Made by a program: the position numbers and the translations under genes
Shown here: positions 37,269 to 46,176 of the stretch, one piece after another
How the letters are laid out: each line of letters starts with the position of its first letter
How positions within the stretch are numbered: position 1 is the first letter of the stretch
Source: Saccharopolyspora flava
GTDB lineage: Bacteria; Actinomycetota; Actinomycetes; Mycobacteriales; Pseudonocardiaceae
Assembly: GCF_900116135.1 (NCBI RefSeq)
Contig: NZ_FOZX01000011.1
Span: 62,001-126,000 of the forward strand
Direction: 5' to 3'
DNA length: 64,000 bases
Notes under the pieces: model-generated
The model's database searches: none
What the model saw: the letters and a program-made list of their open reading frames with translations, nothing else
What the model was told of the DNA's origin: nothing

Positions 37269-38167
37269 GCGCGCGCCTCCCGCAGCGAGTGGGCATCGTG
37301 CACGCGGCACCAGAACATCCCCTTGCCGATGGTTTCGTTCCCACCGAGCTGCATCGGTTGCCCGTCCAGGAGATCCGACACCGCGTCGAGCGCCTCCTTC
37401 GTCCCGGTGAGCACGGAGACGAGGACGGACTCGGCCGGCAGGTTCTCGGAGTAGAAGAGGTTGTTGACCGTCTTGCTACCGGGTTGTTTGTCGGTGCCGT
37501 AGTCGAGCTGCACCCGCGCGGACACGTCGGTCCCGGTCTCGGCGAGGTGGCCCATCACGTCATCGCCGACGTAGAGCAGGTCCTTCGCGAGCTTGTCGCG
37601 GGTGTACTGGAACGCGTTGCTCGACGGGCAGCACAACGATGCGAGCTCGGTTCCCAACCCGGCGATCGCCGAGTCCTCCGAAAGCGTCACGACGTACGGT
37701 CCGATGGCCTGCTGCGATTCCCATCCCGCGGGTGCGAAGCCCCGGCTGCCCGGGCTCGGGAGCCGCCGTGGTTCGAGCCCGGGCGCGACGAGCTCGACCT
37801 TGCGGTTGAGCCGGGAGACCAGCTGTCGGGAGGTCACCCAGGCGTAGGTGTTGGTCATGGTCGGCGCCGGGAACAGCAGCAGCTGCGCGTCGCCGAACGA
37901 GACGTCTCCCTTGACCAAGTCGCCGTCGGCTTCGCCGGGCCCCTGCCCCGGAGGGCGTGAGCCGAAGACCTTCTGCCCCTTGTCCTGGATCTCCCAGCCG
38001 GCGTCGCGCGCGGCGTCGCGGATGGCGCCCTTGAGGCTCTGCCCCCACACCACGGGCAAACGCGTCGAGGCCTCCCGCTGGATCGGCAGGTCCACCACGC
38101 CCGTGGACACGCTTCCACCGGCGTGCACAGGGGTTTCCGCGAACAGAACCAGCAATCGTCGTTCCAC
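37265..38167 (-). CDS. cmr4: Cmr4, backbone RNase subunit
   Basis: This 300-residue Cas7-type RAMP has LLVLFAETPVHAGGSVSTGVVDLPIQREASTRLPVVWGQSLKGAIRDAAR, the Cmr4 signature with HAG and S-LKG motifs, then VSFGDAQLLLFP and LGGNETIGKGMFWCRV. Cmr4 copies cut target RNA at 6-nt steps via an Asp in the thumb loop; the Asp in VDLPIQR is a candidate. GTG 38167 shares one base with the cmr3 stop and has GGGAG upstream. Confidence 0.93.
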   Translation of the reverse strand: MERRLLVLFAETPVHAGGSVSTGVVDLPIQREASTRLPVVWGQSLKGAIRDAARDAGWEIQDKGQKVFGSRPPGQGPGEADGDLVKGDVSFGDAQLLLFPAPTMTNTYAWVTSRQLVSRLNRKVELVAPGLEPRRLPSPGSRGFAPAGWESQQAIGPYVVTLSEDSAIAGLGTELASLCCPSSNAFQYTRDKLAKDLLYVGDDVMGHLAETGTDVSARVQLDYGTDKQPGSKTVNNLFYSENLPAESVLVSVLTGTKEALDAVSDLLDGQPMQLGGNETIGKGMFWCRVHDAHSLREARA

Positions 38168-39210
38168 TACCAACTCCCGGTCAGGCAGGTGCCGAAACCC
38201 GCTGTGGCGATCCTTGTTTCTCCGTGTTCGCCGCGTTCGCCTTGCGCTCCGTCCGGCAGCAGGGTGCCGTGGTGGTCGGCAGACCAGCGAAGGGCGTCCT
38301 GTTCGGTGCTGAACTTCAGGTAGTACACGCTCCCGGCGGGCACGGCCCAGCGCAGCAGCTTCGTGCGATCGACCCCGTTCCGCCACGACGCGCTGGCCAG
38401 CGGCGTCGGCCCGGTGAGCGCCACGGCGCACAACTCGGCGTTCGACGGGTGCCAGAACACGTCGTTGAGCAGCGCCGGCGTGGCGAGGTAGACGGTCATC
38501 CGTCCGCCGGGGAAGCGCTTCGGCGCTGAGGGCATCGGGCTGCCGTACGGGTGCTTTCGCACCGTGGCCTTGCGCCCGAGCCCGCCGAGGCGCACCACGT
38601 CGGTGACCGGTTCGTCGATGGGCTGATCGTCCTCGCACCCGACGAGGAACGACATCCCGTCCGCGGGACGCAGGTGATCGGCCAGGTACAGCAGCGACTT
38701 CGCAGCTGTGTCGCGGTACCGGCCGGATGTCTCGCGAGTGAGCCCCAGACGCGACTCGGTGCGCCACGGGTCTTCACCGAGGTGTTCGGCGGGATCGTCG
38801 GTTCCCGTCGCCACGTCTCCGGACAGCCAGGCCTCCATGCCGGACCTGGTGAACCATCCTCCCCGAGGCTGGCCTTCGCCGTCGAGCACGTGGCTGAACA
38901 CCTTGCGCTCGTCGAGATCCGTGGTGATACCCGCGGGACGTTCGACGACGTTCAGGCGGTCGAGATTTCCGCGGTCGTCGACGACCAGATCGGCCGGGGT
39001 CGGGAACTGCGGAGTGCCGTTGACCCGCACCACCGGTCCGACGATGCGGTGGGAGACGTCGCGCTGGAGGGCCTGGTGCACGGCCCCGCCGAACGTGGAC
39101 GGCGGCGGTGTCGTGGCCTCACCTCGGACGCCTTCCCCCGGCGCGAACGTGCGGCCGTCCCGCACCATGAGCGTGTCGAGAGGTTCGATCGACAGCCATG
39201 TCGTGTCCAT
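38167..39210 (-). CDS. cmr3: Cmr3, Cas5-like subunit
   Basis: This 347-residue Cas5-family protein has the typical Cmr3 start WLSIEPLDTLMVRDGRTFAPGEG, plus STFGGAVHQALQ and a C-terminal GFGTCLTG. It binds the 5' handle of the crRNA and contacts Cmr2. ATG 39210 overlaps the cmr2 stop (TGATG) with AGGAG nine bases upstream. Confidence 0.93.
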   Translation of the reverse strand: MDTTWLSIEPLDTLMVRDGRTFAPGEGVRGEATTPPPSTFGGAVHQALQRDVSHRIVGPVVRVNGTPQFPTPADLVVDDRGNLDRLNVVERPAGITTDLDERKVFSHVLDGEGQPRGGWFTRSGMEAWLSGDVATGTDDPAEHLGEDPWRTESRLGLTRETSGRYRDTAAKSLLYLADHLRPADGMSFLVGCEDDQPIDEPVTDVVRLGGLGRKATVRKHPYGSPMPSAPKRFPGGRMTVYLATPALLNDVFWHPSNAELCAVALTGPTPLASASWRNGVDRTKLLRWAVPAGSVYYLKFSTEQDALRWSADHHGTLLPDGAQGERGEHGETRIATAGFGTCLTGSW

Positions 39211-40979
39211 CAGCGGCACTCCTGGGCGAGGAAGCGGGCGACCAGCGCAGCCGGGACCGGGTCGAACCGCGAGGACGTTCCGTCGGCGCGCCGCTCGTGC
39301 TCGCCGAGCTCGATCACGGCATCGGCGACGTCGGGTGTGCCGCCCTGACGCTCCACGAGCCGTCGCACCTCGGCGCGGGCGACGTCCCGGATGAGACCGT
39401 CGTCGGCTCCGGCGAGGCGGGCGAGTTCGTCCCGGTCGTGCTCGAGACGGCTCGCGAGCTTGGCGGAGAACTGCGCGTCTGGAGCCGCGGAGCCCAGGAG
39501 CTCGGCGGCGTCGTGGTCGTGGTGATACCAGGGCTGAATGGTGCGCGCTCGCTCCCCACCGCGGCGCCGGACGACGACGCTCAGCGCGTTGCGCTGGGCG
39601 GAGATTCCGCGTCCGTGCGCCTCCTTGGCCTGGTCGAGGGCTTGTTGTGCGGCGGCGATCGCCTCGCGCAAGGGGCTGGTCATGTGGCTGAACACCACTG
39701 CCGTGGAAGCCGTGACGTGGCTGAGCGAGGGTTCGTCCCGCAGGTGCTCCGCGGTGCTGCGGCGAATCGCCGAGGCCAACCGCAGCGCGGTGGCCGCAGG
39801 AGCGAAGGCGAGGAAGTCGTCACCGCCGGCGAAGACGGGAACACCCAGGTGCTCGGCGTGACGGCTGAGCTCTCGTTGCCGGCCGCCGAGATCGGTGAGC
39901 ACTCGCGAGGCGTTGCGCTGGTCCGCCAGGCTCAGATCGCTGATCGTGGCGCCCAGCTTGTCGAGGTCTTGGACGACGATGGCGAAGTAGGGCGTCAGGG
40001 ACGGCAGTTCGTGCTGCTGGGCGAGGCGGCCGATCTGCGAAGCGAGTCGACGGCCCGCGGCCGCGTTCTCGCGGACGTCGTGGGGCAGCGCGTGCGGTTC
40101 CCACGCGTCCGGGCTGATCGTGGAACCGACCTTGCTCGACAGCGCTTCCAGTTCGGCGGGATGCTCGCCGGGAATCGACGCGTGGTCCGGCTTGTTCGGC
40201 GAGATCCTGGCCAGGTGCTCGACGAGTGGAACCAGCTCCCGGCGCAGCTCCGGATCGGTGGCGGCGCGCTCGAGGAGCTTCGCGCGGAACCAGCTCGAGG
40301 CGACGACCGTCGTGGCCGCGAAGCGCCTGCCCTTCCCGTAGATCGTGTTGCCCACGGAACGCTTGGTCCACCCGGCGGCGGATAAGCGTTCCTTCCGCTC
40401 GTGCGAGGGCACCTTCATGGCCTCTTGGCCTCGGGGCACACCGATCGCGGGAAGCAGCGGCGACTGGTCGCAGAGCGTCATGCCGGTGCTCCGGTGCGGT
40501 GTGAACCAGCGGGTCCGCTTGCGCTGCCGCATCGCCGCCTCGGCGGCCTTCCACAACTCCCGGTACTCCGCGTCGGAACCGAACTCGCCCGTGGCGCACG
40601 CCCAGGTCAGGTCCGGCATACCCGGAGTGCTCACGGTCTTGCCATGAGCTTCCCGGACCAGCCGATCCCACTCCGCGCGGGCGTCCGCCGTTGCGCGCGC
40701 AGCGATTTCGGGTCCCGTGCCCGGAGGCGCGAGGAACACGATCTTGTTGCTGATGCCGACCGGAACGTCGTTGTGCTGCTCGGTCAGCACGGACGGCGCC
40801 GGCATCACCAGGCCGAACGGCGCTTCCAGCGCCGCAGGACGTTTCGCCGCCGCAGCCACCACGTGGCGAACCGTCAGACTCGCCCCCGCCGCATCGGCGG
40901 TCTTCCGGGATTCAGCGATGAACGGCTGCACGCCGCCCAATGTCAAGAACACCAGGTCGGCGTTCAACCGCGCCCCCAT
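39210..40979 (-). CDS. cmr2: Cmr2 (Cas10) lacking an HD domain
   Basis: This 589-residue protein starts straight into the first palm domain (LVFLTLGGVQPFIAESRKTADAAGAS). The palm-2 cyclase site is intact: IVVQDLDKLG (D338/D340) and VPVFAGGDDFLAF (GGDD at 385-388). No N-terminal HD motif is present, so the DNase activity is predicted absent while cyclic oligoadenylate synthesis is retained. It is the first gene of the cmr2-3-4-5-6 chain. ATG 40979 has no strong RBS, so the true start may be a few codons away. Confidence 0.93.
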   Translation of the reverse strand: MGARLNADLVFLTLGGVQPFIAESRKTADAAGASLTVRHVVAAAAKRPAALEAPFGLVMPAPSVLTEQHNDVPVGISNKIVFLAPPGTGPEIAARATADARAEWDRLVREAHGKTVSTPGMPDLTWACATGEFGSDAEYRELWKAAEAAMRQRKRTRWFTPHRSTGMTLCDQSPLLPAIGVPRGQEAMKVPSHERKERLSAAGWTKRSVGNTIYGKGRRFAATTVVASSWFRAKLLERAATDPELRRELVPLVEHLARISPNKPDHASIPGEHPAELEALSSKVGSTISPDAWEPHALPHDVRENAAAGRRLASQIGRLAQQHELPSLTPYFAIVVQDLDKLGATISDLSLADQRNASRVLTDLGGRQRELSRHAEHLGVPVFAGGDDFLAFAPAATALRLASAIRRSTAEHLRDEPSLSHVTASTAVVFSHMTSPLREAIAAAQQALDQAKEAHGRGISAQRNALSVVVRRRGGERARTIQPWYHHDHDAAELLGSAAPDAQFSAKLASRLEHDRDELARLAGADDGLIRDVARAEVRRLVERQGGTPDVADAVIELGEHERRADGTSSRFDPVPAALVARFLAQECR

Positions 40980-41154
40980 GCATACCCGAACACACAGCCC
41001 CCAGCTGGATGTCGGTCAGTCCGGACTTGCTCAAAGACCAACCCGAGCACGAACACTGACACGACACATGCTGTCACACAGGGTGAACGACATTCGCATG
41101 CCCCCGGCCATGACGTTGTTTGTCCAGCACACGTGCGGACCCGGTGGCGGTGAG
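40980..41154. promoter_or_regulatory. Gap between the cyclase-effector gene and cmr2
   Basis: This 175-bp gap is the only break in an otherwise overlapping operon on the minus strand. It may hold a promoter for cmr2 or a processing site. I see imperfect TGACA/TGTCA-type dyads near 41059-41085 but no clear promoter. Confidence 0.35.
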
Positions 41155-42627
41155 TCAGGCGAGCATCTCGTCGTGGTTGACGGTGGAGTTCTTCCCGGTC
41201 GTCTTGGCCAGACGCAGTGCCATGAAGGCTTCCTTCGACGTGGCGCCATATCCGCAGGAGACGTGGAACGTGCGGTTGATCCGGATCCGGTGGAGCACTT
41301 GCTCGAACTCCGCGCGCTTGTCGGCCGGGAACTCGAAGATCGCGCTGTCTCCGCCCTGCGAGATGAGCCGCGCGCCGTCGATTTCCTGAACGTCGTCGAC
41401 GAGCGCCCTCAGGCTCGTGGTGACCGAATGGCTGTAATCGGCGGCGTCTTCGACGTTACCGGTCAGGAGGCGATGCTCCATCTGGTTGCCGATGTCGTCG
41501 CCGTCCACGATCGCGATCACCTTCTCGCTCGGCGGCGTCGAGGTCTTCGAGGAAGGTGCCTGGCTGGGGGAGAACTCGATGATTCGGCTTCCCGCAGGAA
41601 GCTGAGCTCCGAGCGCGAACGCGAGAAGGGCAGGCCCGTTCGTGAACACCCGGACCGGTGTTCGGTCGTGGCCGAACATGTTCCGGCTCTGTTCCCGGTA
41701 GGAGGCGAAGAGGTCGAGCAGGATGTCCTCGCCTGTTCCCTTCTCCAGGCCTTGGAACAGCTCGGAAGCGGGGATGCTGGTGCACAGGGCGCGGTTGCAG
41801 CGGTCGGTGTCTCGAACCTGGTAGCCGTTTGGTTCTCCGCCGTAGGCGGCGCAGAGCGCGAATCGCTTGAACGCTTCGGGATCGTCGTGCTCGCCGTGAA
41901 CGTGGATGATGAGCGCCAATCGGTTGTGCGCTCGGTCCCCGTCTTCGAGGCGGTGGAATTTGTGCTTTCGGGCGGTCCGGTTGGGGTTGACGCGGAACAG
42001 TCTGGAGAAGTCCAGGCTGTAGACATCGGGAGTGCAGCTGAGGCCCCGATCCATCCGGAAGGTGGAGAACGCGCCGACGCGGAATCGCAGGTACGAGTTC
42101 TTGCTCGGGAGCACGGCATCGGCACTGCGCCCGGTCGGCTTCTCGTGCCATGCCTGCTGGGCTTTGGCGCCCAGCGCGAAGGCTTCAGGGTGGTGGCAGT
42201 GGATGTAGAGGGAGATCGGCGGGTTCCGCCCGTCGCGCGATTCGGCTTCGCCCAGCCGGTGTTGGATGGTCTGGAGCGCCCAACCTGCTCGGTCGTCGAC
42301 GGGCTCGGGTTCGGGACCTGACCTGAACCAGTCGCGGTGCTTCTTGCTCAGCTCGTTGTCGACGACCTCGAAGGCATCGCTCTTGACGTTCCGGCCGCCG
42401 CCTCGGGGTAAGTGGACGAGAACGCCGATGCCGTCCTTCCGCTTCGCGTACAACCAGAGCGCGAAAGCCATGATCACGGCTATCGCGGTCAGGCTGTAAA
42501 GAACGTAACCACCGCTACCACTGGCGATGTTCGGCAGCGCACCGGCGAAGAACGCGGCGCCGATCCAGTACAAGAAATCCCGCGCGTCCAAGACCCAATA
42601 CCTGAATCGCGCCCTCTTCGCCGGCAC
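41155..42627 (-). CDS. Putative 2TM-SAVED-mCpol fusion protein
   Basis: The product has 490 residues in three parts. Two TM helices lie near 17-34 and 40-60. The middle region (about 130-355) ends in VRVFTNGPALLAFALGAQLPAGSRIIEFSPSQ, the pattern that closes SAVED ligand-sensing domains. The C-terminal part (368-482) reads as a minimal Cas10/GGDEF-like palm: IAIVDGDDIGNQMEHRLL (DGDD 375-378) and ARLISQGGDSAIFEF (GGDS 425-428), similar to mCpol, the mini-Cas10 cyclase family. The last acid of GGDD is Ser. GTG 42627 follows AGGAGG by five bases. Context: directly upstream of cmr2. The domain calls are by eye; SAVED is the less certain. Confidence 0.75.
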   Translation of the reverse strand: MPAKRARFRYWVLDARDFLYWIGAAFFAGALPNIASGSGGYVLYSLTAIAVIMAFALWLYAKRKDGIGVLVHLPRGGGRNVKSDAFEVVDNELSKKHRDWFRSGPEPEPVDDRAGWALQTIQHRLGEAESRDGRNPPISLYIHCHHPEAFALGAKAQQAWHEKPTGRSADAVLPSKNSYLRFRVGAFSTFRMDRGLSCTPDVYSLDFSRLFRVNPNRTARKHKFHRLEDGDRAHNRLALIIHVHGEHDDPEAFKRFALCAAYGGEPNGYQVRDTDRCNRALCTSIPASELFQGLEKGTGEDILLDLFASYREQSRNMFGHDRTPVRVFTNGPALLAFALGAQLPAGSRIIEFSPSQAPSSKTSTPPSEKVIAIVDGDDIGNQMEHRLLTGNVEDAADYSHSVTTSLRALVDDVQEIDGARLISQGGDSAIFEFPADKRAEFEQVLHRIRINRTFHVSCGYGATSKEAFMALRLAKTTGKNSTVNHDEMLA

Positions 42628-42736
42628 TCGTTCCTCCTGATCTGGCTTCGACCGTGCGGGCGAAGGCTATAACTCGATCAGGTGACGGCTGTGAAAGGCG
42701 CTCCAGTTGATCACCCGGCTGGAGCAGTCGGACCTC

Positions 42737-43456
42737 TCACGCCACGTGCTCCCGGAGTTGCTTCGCCAGGTCGACGATGTCGCGGCCGATCACGTCCCAC
42801 GGGCCCGTTGCGTGGAGGTCTTCGCGCTGGTCCGGGCCGTACTCCGTCGGGCGGGGGATGAACGCCGTCCGCAGGCCCGCCTTCTGGGCGGCGGCGAGGT
42901 CGGTGTTGTGCGCGGCGCACAGCATCACGCGCTCGGGTGGCAGGTGGAGGAGTTCGGCGGTGCGCAGGTACGCGTTCGGGTCGGGCTTGTAGGTGCGGGT
43001 GATGTCGGAGCCGATGATCACGTCCCACGGCAGGCCCGCGTGCTTGGCCATGTTGGTCAGCAGGGCGGTGTGACCGTTGGACAGCGGTCCGATGATGAAG
43101 TCCCGCTTGATCTCGGTGAGTCCTGCAACGCTGTCGGGCCAGGCGGGAAGCCGGTGCCACGCGCGGTTCAGCCAGTCCACATCGGACGGTTGGCGGTCCA
43201 GGGGGAGGCCGAACTCGGCTGCGGTGGCTTCGAGGTTCTCGCGGTGCAGCACGTCCAGGTCGACGAAGCCCCGCTCGCCGCGGCGGACCGGCGCCATCGA
43301 CGGCTGGTACCGGCCTCGCCAGGCGAGGGCGAACGCGTTCGCGTCGACGGCGTCCCCGGCGAACTCGGCGACGGCTTGGGCGATGCCGGTTCTCCAGTCG
43401 ACGACGGTGCCGAAGGTGTCGAACAGCACCGCGTCCACCAGGCGTTTCGGTCGCAT
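42737..43456 (-). CDS. Haloacid dehalogenase type II (HAD family)
   Basis: The product has 239 residues. HAD motif I is DAVLFDTFGTVVDW (nucleophile Asp), motif II is in GPLSNGHTALL, motif III Lys in TRTYKPDPNAYL, and motif IV in MLCAAHNTDLAAAQKAG. The spacing and the IGPLSNG and KPDP features fit L-2-haloacid-dehalogenase-like hydrolases. The substrate is unknown. The final Asp motif reads AHNTDL where many enzymes have AxxxWD. It is a single gene at the border of the cas genes and seems unrelated to them. Confidence 0.85.
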   Translation of the reverse strand: MRPKRLVDAVLFDTFGTVVDWRTGIAQAVAEFAGDAVDANAFALAWRGRYQPSMAPVRRGERGFVDLDVLHRENLEATAAEFGLPLDRQPSDVDWLNRAWHRLPAWPDSVAGLTEIKRDFIIGPLSNGHTALLTNMAKHAGLPWDVIIGSDITRTYKPDPNAYLRTAELLHLPPERVMLCAAHNTDLAAAQKAGLRTAFIPRPTEYGPDQREDLHATGPWDVIGRDIVDLAKQLREHVA

Positions 43457-43532
43457 CGTCGCCCTCCCGGGTCGTGGCCAACGGTCGCAGGTTACGAGCT
43501 CGTCGGCGCTCCCGGAAGGGGCGACGCGGCGG

Positions 43533-44534
43533 TCAGCTGCGGGACTTCGGGGCGTTCTCCGCGGTTTTGCCGGGATCGGTGACCACGACCGGCGCGAGGG
43601 CCTCGTTCATCTTCGCCACCAGGTCCGCGTCCAGCCGCACGCCCGCGGCCACGGCGTTCTCCGACACCTGCTCGGGCCGGGAGGCGCCGATGATCGCGGC
43701 CGAGACGTTGTCGTTCTGCAGCACCCACGCCACCGCCAGCTGGGCCAGCGTCAGGCCGGCCTCCTCGGCGAGGGGTTTGAGCAGCTGGACGCGTTCGAGG
43801 ACCTCGTCGCGCAGGTAGCGGGCCACGAACGTGGAGCCGCGCTCGTCGGTGGCGCGCGAACCCTCCGGCGGCGCGGCGCCCGGCAGGTACTTGCCGGTCA
43901 GCACGCCCTGGGCGATGGGGGAGAACACGATCTGCCCGATTCCCAGCTCGCGGGACGCGGGCACGACCTCGCCTTCGATGACCCGCCACAACGCGGAGTA
44001 CTGGGGCTGGTTCGACACCAGCGGGATCCGCAGCTCCCGGGCCAGCCGGTGGCCCTCGCGGATCTGCTCGGCGGTCCACTCGGAAACACCGATGTAGTGG
44101 GCCTTTCCGCTGCGGACGACGTCGGCGAACGCCTCCATCGTCTCCTCCAGGGGAGTCTCCTGATCGTAGCGGTGCGCCTGGTAGAGATCGACGTAGTCGG
44201 TCTGCAGCCTGCGCAGCGAGTTGTCGATCGACTCCATGATGTGCTTGCGGGACAGCCCGCGGTCGTTCTTGCCCTCGCCCATCGGGTGGTAGACCTTCGT
44301 GAAGATCTCCAGCCCCTCGCGGCGCTCCGGCTTCAACGCCCGCCCCAGCACCTCCTCGGCACGCCCACCTGCGTAGACGTCGGCGGTGTCGAAGCTGGTG
44401 ATGCCGTTGTTCAGCGCGGCCCGCACGCACGCCACGGCGGCGTTCTCCTCGACCTGGGAGCCGTGCGTGATCCAGTTGCCGTAGACGAGCTCGCTGATGA
44501 TCATGCCGCTGCTGCCCAGATGCCGGTACTGCAT
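43533..44534 (-). CDS. Aldo/keto reductase (Kv-beta / YghZ-like)
   Basis: This 333-residue TIM barrel has the catalytic tetrad region: Asp and Tyr in SFDTADVYAGGRAEEVLGRAL, Lys in FTKVYHPMG, His in YQAHRYD. NADPH-binding features are at the end (SAAIIGASRPEQVSENA). It likely reduces small carbonyls with NADPH. ATG 44534 follows AGGAGG; the longer frame has no support. It is monocistronic. Confidence 0.92.
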   Translation of the reverse strand: MQYRHLGSSGMIISELVYGNWITHGSQVEENAAVACVRAALNNGITSFDTADVYAGGRAEEVLGRALKPERREGLEIFTKVYHPMGEGKNDRGLSRKHIMESIDNSLRRLQTDYVDLYQAHRYDQETPLEETMEAFADVVRSGKAHYIGVSEWTAEQIREGHRLARELRIPLVSNQPQYSALWRVIEGEVVPASRELGIGQIVFSPIAQGVLTGKYLPGAAPPEGSRATDERGSTFVARYLRDEVLERVQLLKPLAEEAGLTLAQLAVAWVLQNDNVSAAIIGASRPEQVSENAVAAGVRLDADLVAKMNEALAPVVVTDPGKTAENAPKSRS

Positions 44535-45091
44535 TCGCGTCCTCCTGGTTTCCTCGAAGCGCAAGCCGCCGTTCGCAGCATCAGCCGTTGCTCCACCCGA
44601 TCGGCTCACTCGCATTCGATCATCCCAGGTCAGACGCTCGTTCGCGATCAACCGAGGGTGGCCGGCAGGAGAAATCCCTTGCGTAAACGCCAGGTAACCG
44701 CCAAGGTATCGATCGCAGCCCGTGCTTCGGCCGGGTGTGCGGCCTGGCGAGACAACGGAGTCCCGCCAGGCGTCGAAAGTTCCAGGGCCGATGTGCGACG
44801 ACGCCCGGCCCTACGGATTCGAAGAGGATTTTTCCTGGTGCGCAACATCCGCCGGCAACGGACCGCCGACGAAGACAGGGCGGGCACCACCCGCCTCCTC
44901 CTGCGAGCCGCCTGGCTGCAACTCTTCACCTCCTTCGTACGCTGACCGACCGGACGAGGGGTGTCCGGTTCGTCGGGGTTGTGCCTGATCGGCATCGTTG
45001 ATCCCTCGCGAAGTCCGTCCGCTCGGTGCGCGTCGCGCCTGGTCCTCTGCGGTCCTGCTGATGCGCGGTCGCCGTACGAGCGGACGGCTTC
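44535..45091. other. Gene-free stretch before the array 3 leader
   Basis: These 557 bp have no gene I can support on either strand; short frames around 44722-45000 are overlapping shadows without recognisable sequence. The promoter of the aldo/keto reductase gene should lie at its left end. Confidence 0.55.
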
Positions 45092-45266
45092 GCGAGCGGT
45101 CCAGCGCCGACCGTCTCAGGCGTGGCCGCTCGCATACCCTTTTCGCAGGTCAGGACGTTGGTGGCTGGGTGTAAGATCGTCTAGGTCGGCTGTGCGCGAT
45201 CTCCAGCGGGGGTCGCTCGCCTTGATCTTTGAAAACCCAGGTCAACCCCGCCAAATTTCGACAGCC
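45092..45266 (+). promoter_or_regulatory. Leader of CRISPR array 3
   Basis: Inverted repeat GCGAGCGG (45092-45099) / CCGCTCGC (45126-45133); CGCAGGTCA (45144-45152), 19 bases, TAAGATC (45172-45178); then GGTCGCTCGCCTTGATCTTT and GAAAACCCAGGTC before the first repeat. The layout matches leaders 1, 2, 4 and 5. Confidence 0.8.
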
Positions 45267-46096
45267 CTGTCACCGGCCTCCCCGGCCGGTCCTCATTGCC
45301 ACGGTCTCGGCGACGCGCTTGGCGTCATCAACGGACGCTGTCACCGGCCTCCCCGGCCGGTCCTCATTGCCACTGCGCCAGGACGGGCCGAATGCCCGCG
45401 GCTGTCAGCGCCTGTCACCGGCCTCCCCGGCCGGTCCTCATTGCCACCTGCCGTCGATGACGGCCCGCACAGACGCCACGTTCCTGTCACCGGCCTCCCC
45501 GGCCGGTCCTCATTGCCACGGGGTACACCACACCGCGAGAAAGGGGCAGACCGTGGAGCTGTCACCGGCCTCCCCGGCCGGTCCTCATTGCCACCGATCC
45601 CATCGTGGGGATCACGTACGGCACCCCAACCTGTCACCGGCCTCCCCGGCCGGTCCTCATTGCCACGCGGGGACGATCCAGGTGCCCGCGGCTTCGGCCC
45701 AGACTGTCACCGGCCTCGCCGGCCGGTCCTCATTGCCACCACAACCCACACAACAGGCTAATCGTCAATTCCAGCCTGTCACCGGCCTCGTCGGCCGGTC
45801 CTCATAGCCACCGCGCAGCGGTCAGCTCGGACCGCAGCGGGTCCACCGTCACCGGCCTCCCCGGCCGGTCCTCATTGCCACATGTCGTCGAGGAGGCGCT
45901 CCACCGCGGTGGCCAGATCTGTAACCGGCCTCGTCGGCCGGTCCTCATTGCCACCACAACCGCCACATCAGGCTAATCGTCAATTCCAGCCTGTCACCGG
46001 CCTCGTCGGCCGGTCCTCATAGCCACCGCGCAGCGGTCAGCTCGGACCGCAGCGGGTCCACCGTCACCGGCCTCCCCGGCCGGTCCCCGTTGCAAC
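45267..46096 (+). CRISPR. CRISPR array 3 (12 repeats)
   Basis: Repeats of 36 bp start at 45267, 45338, 45412, 45484, 45559, 45631, 45704, 45776, 45846, 45919, 45991 and 46061, with spacers of 34-39 bp. Most have the loop TCCCC between ACCGGCC and GGCCGGT; repeats 7, 8, 10 and 11 carry TCGCC or TCGTC, and 8 and 11 end CATAGCCAC. The last repeat is decayed. A block (spacer 7, repeat 8, spacer 8, repeat 9) is duplicated near the distal end at 45955-46096. Confidence 0.97.
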
Positions 46097-46176
46097 GTTG
46101 CCAAATCAGACCCGGGTTCTCTGCTCGGTAGGTTCACTCGGCGTCATCTGTCGGTCTTTTCGCCTACGCTCGGTCC

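Noticed and set aside
44722..45001. Short overlapping plus-strand frames before array 3
   Set aside because: Three frames overlap each other, none has a convincing RBS or conserved sequence.
45229..46100. Open frames running through the CRISPR arrays (Pro/Ser/Gly-rich repeats such as SPASPAGPHCH)
   Set aside because: They are translations of the CRISPR repeats, not proteins.
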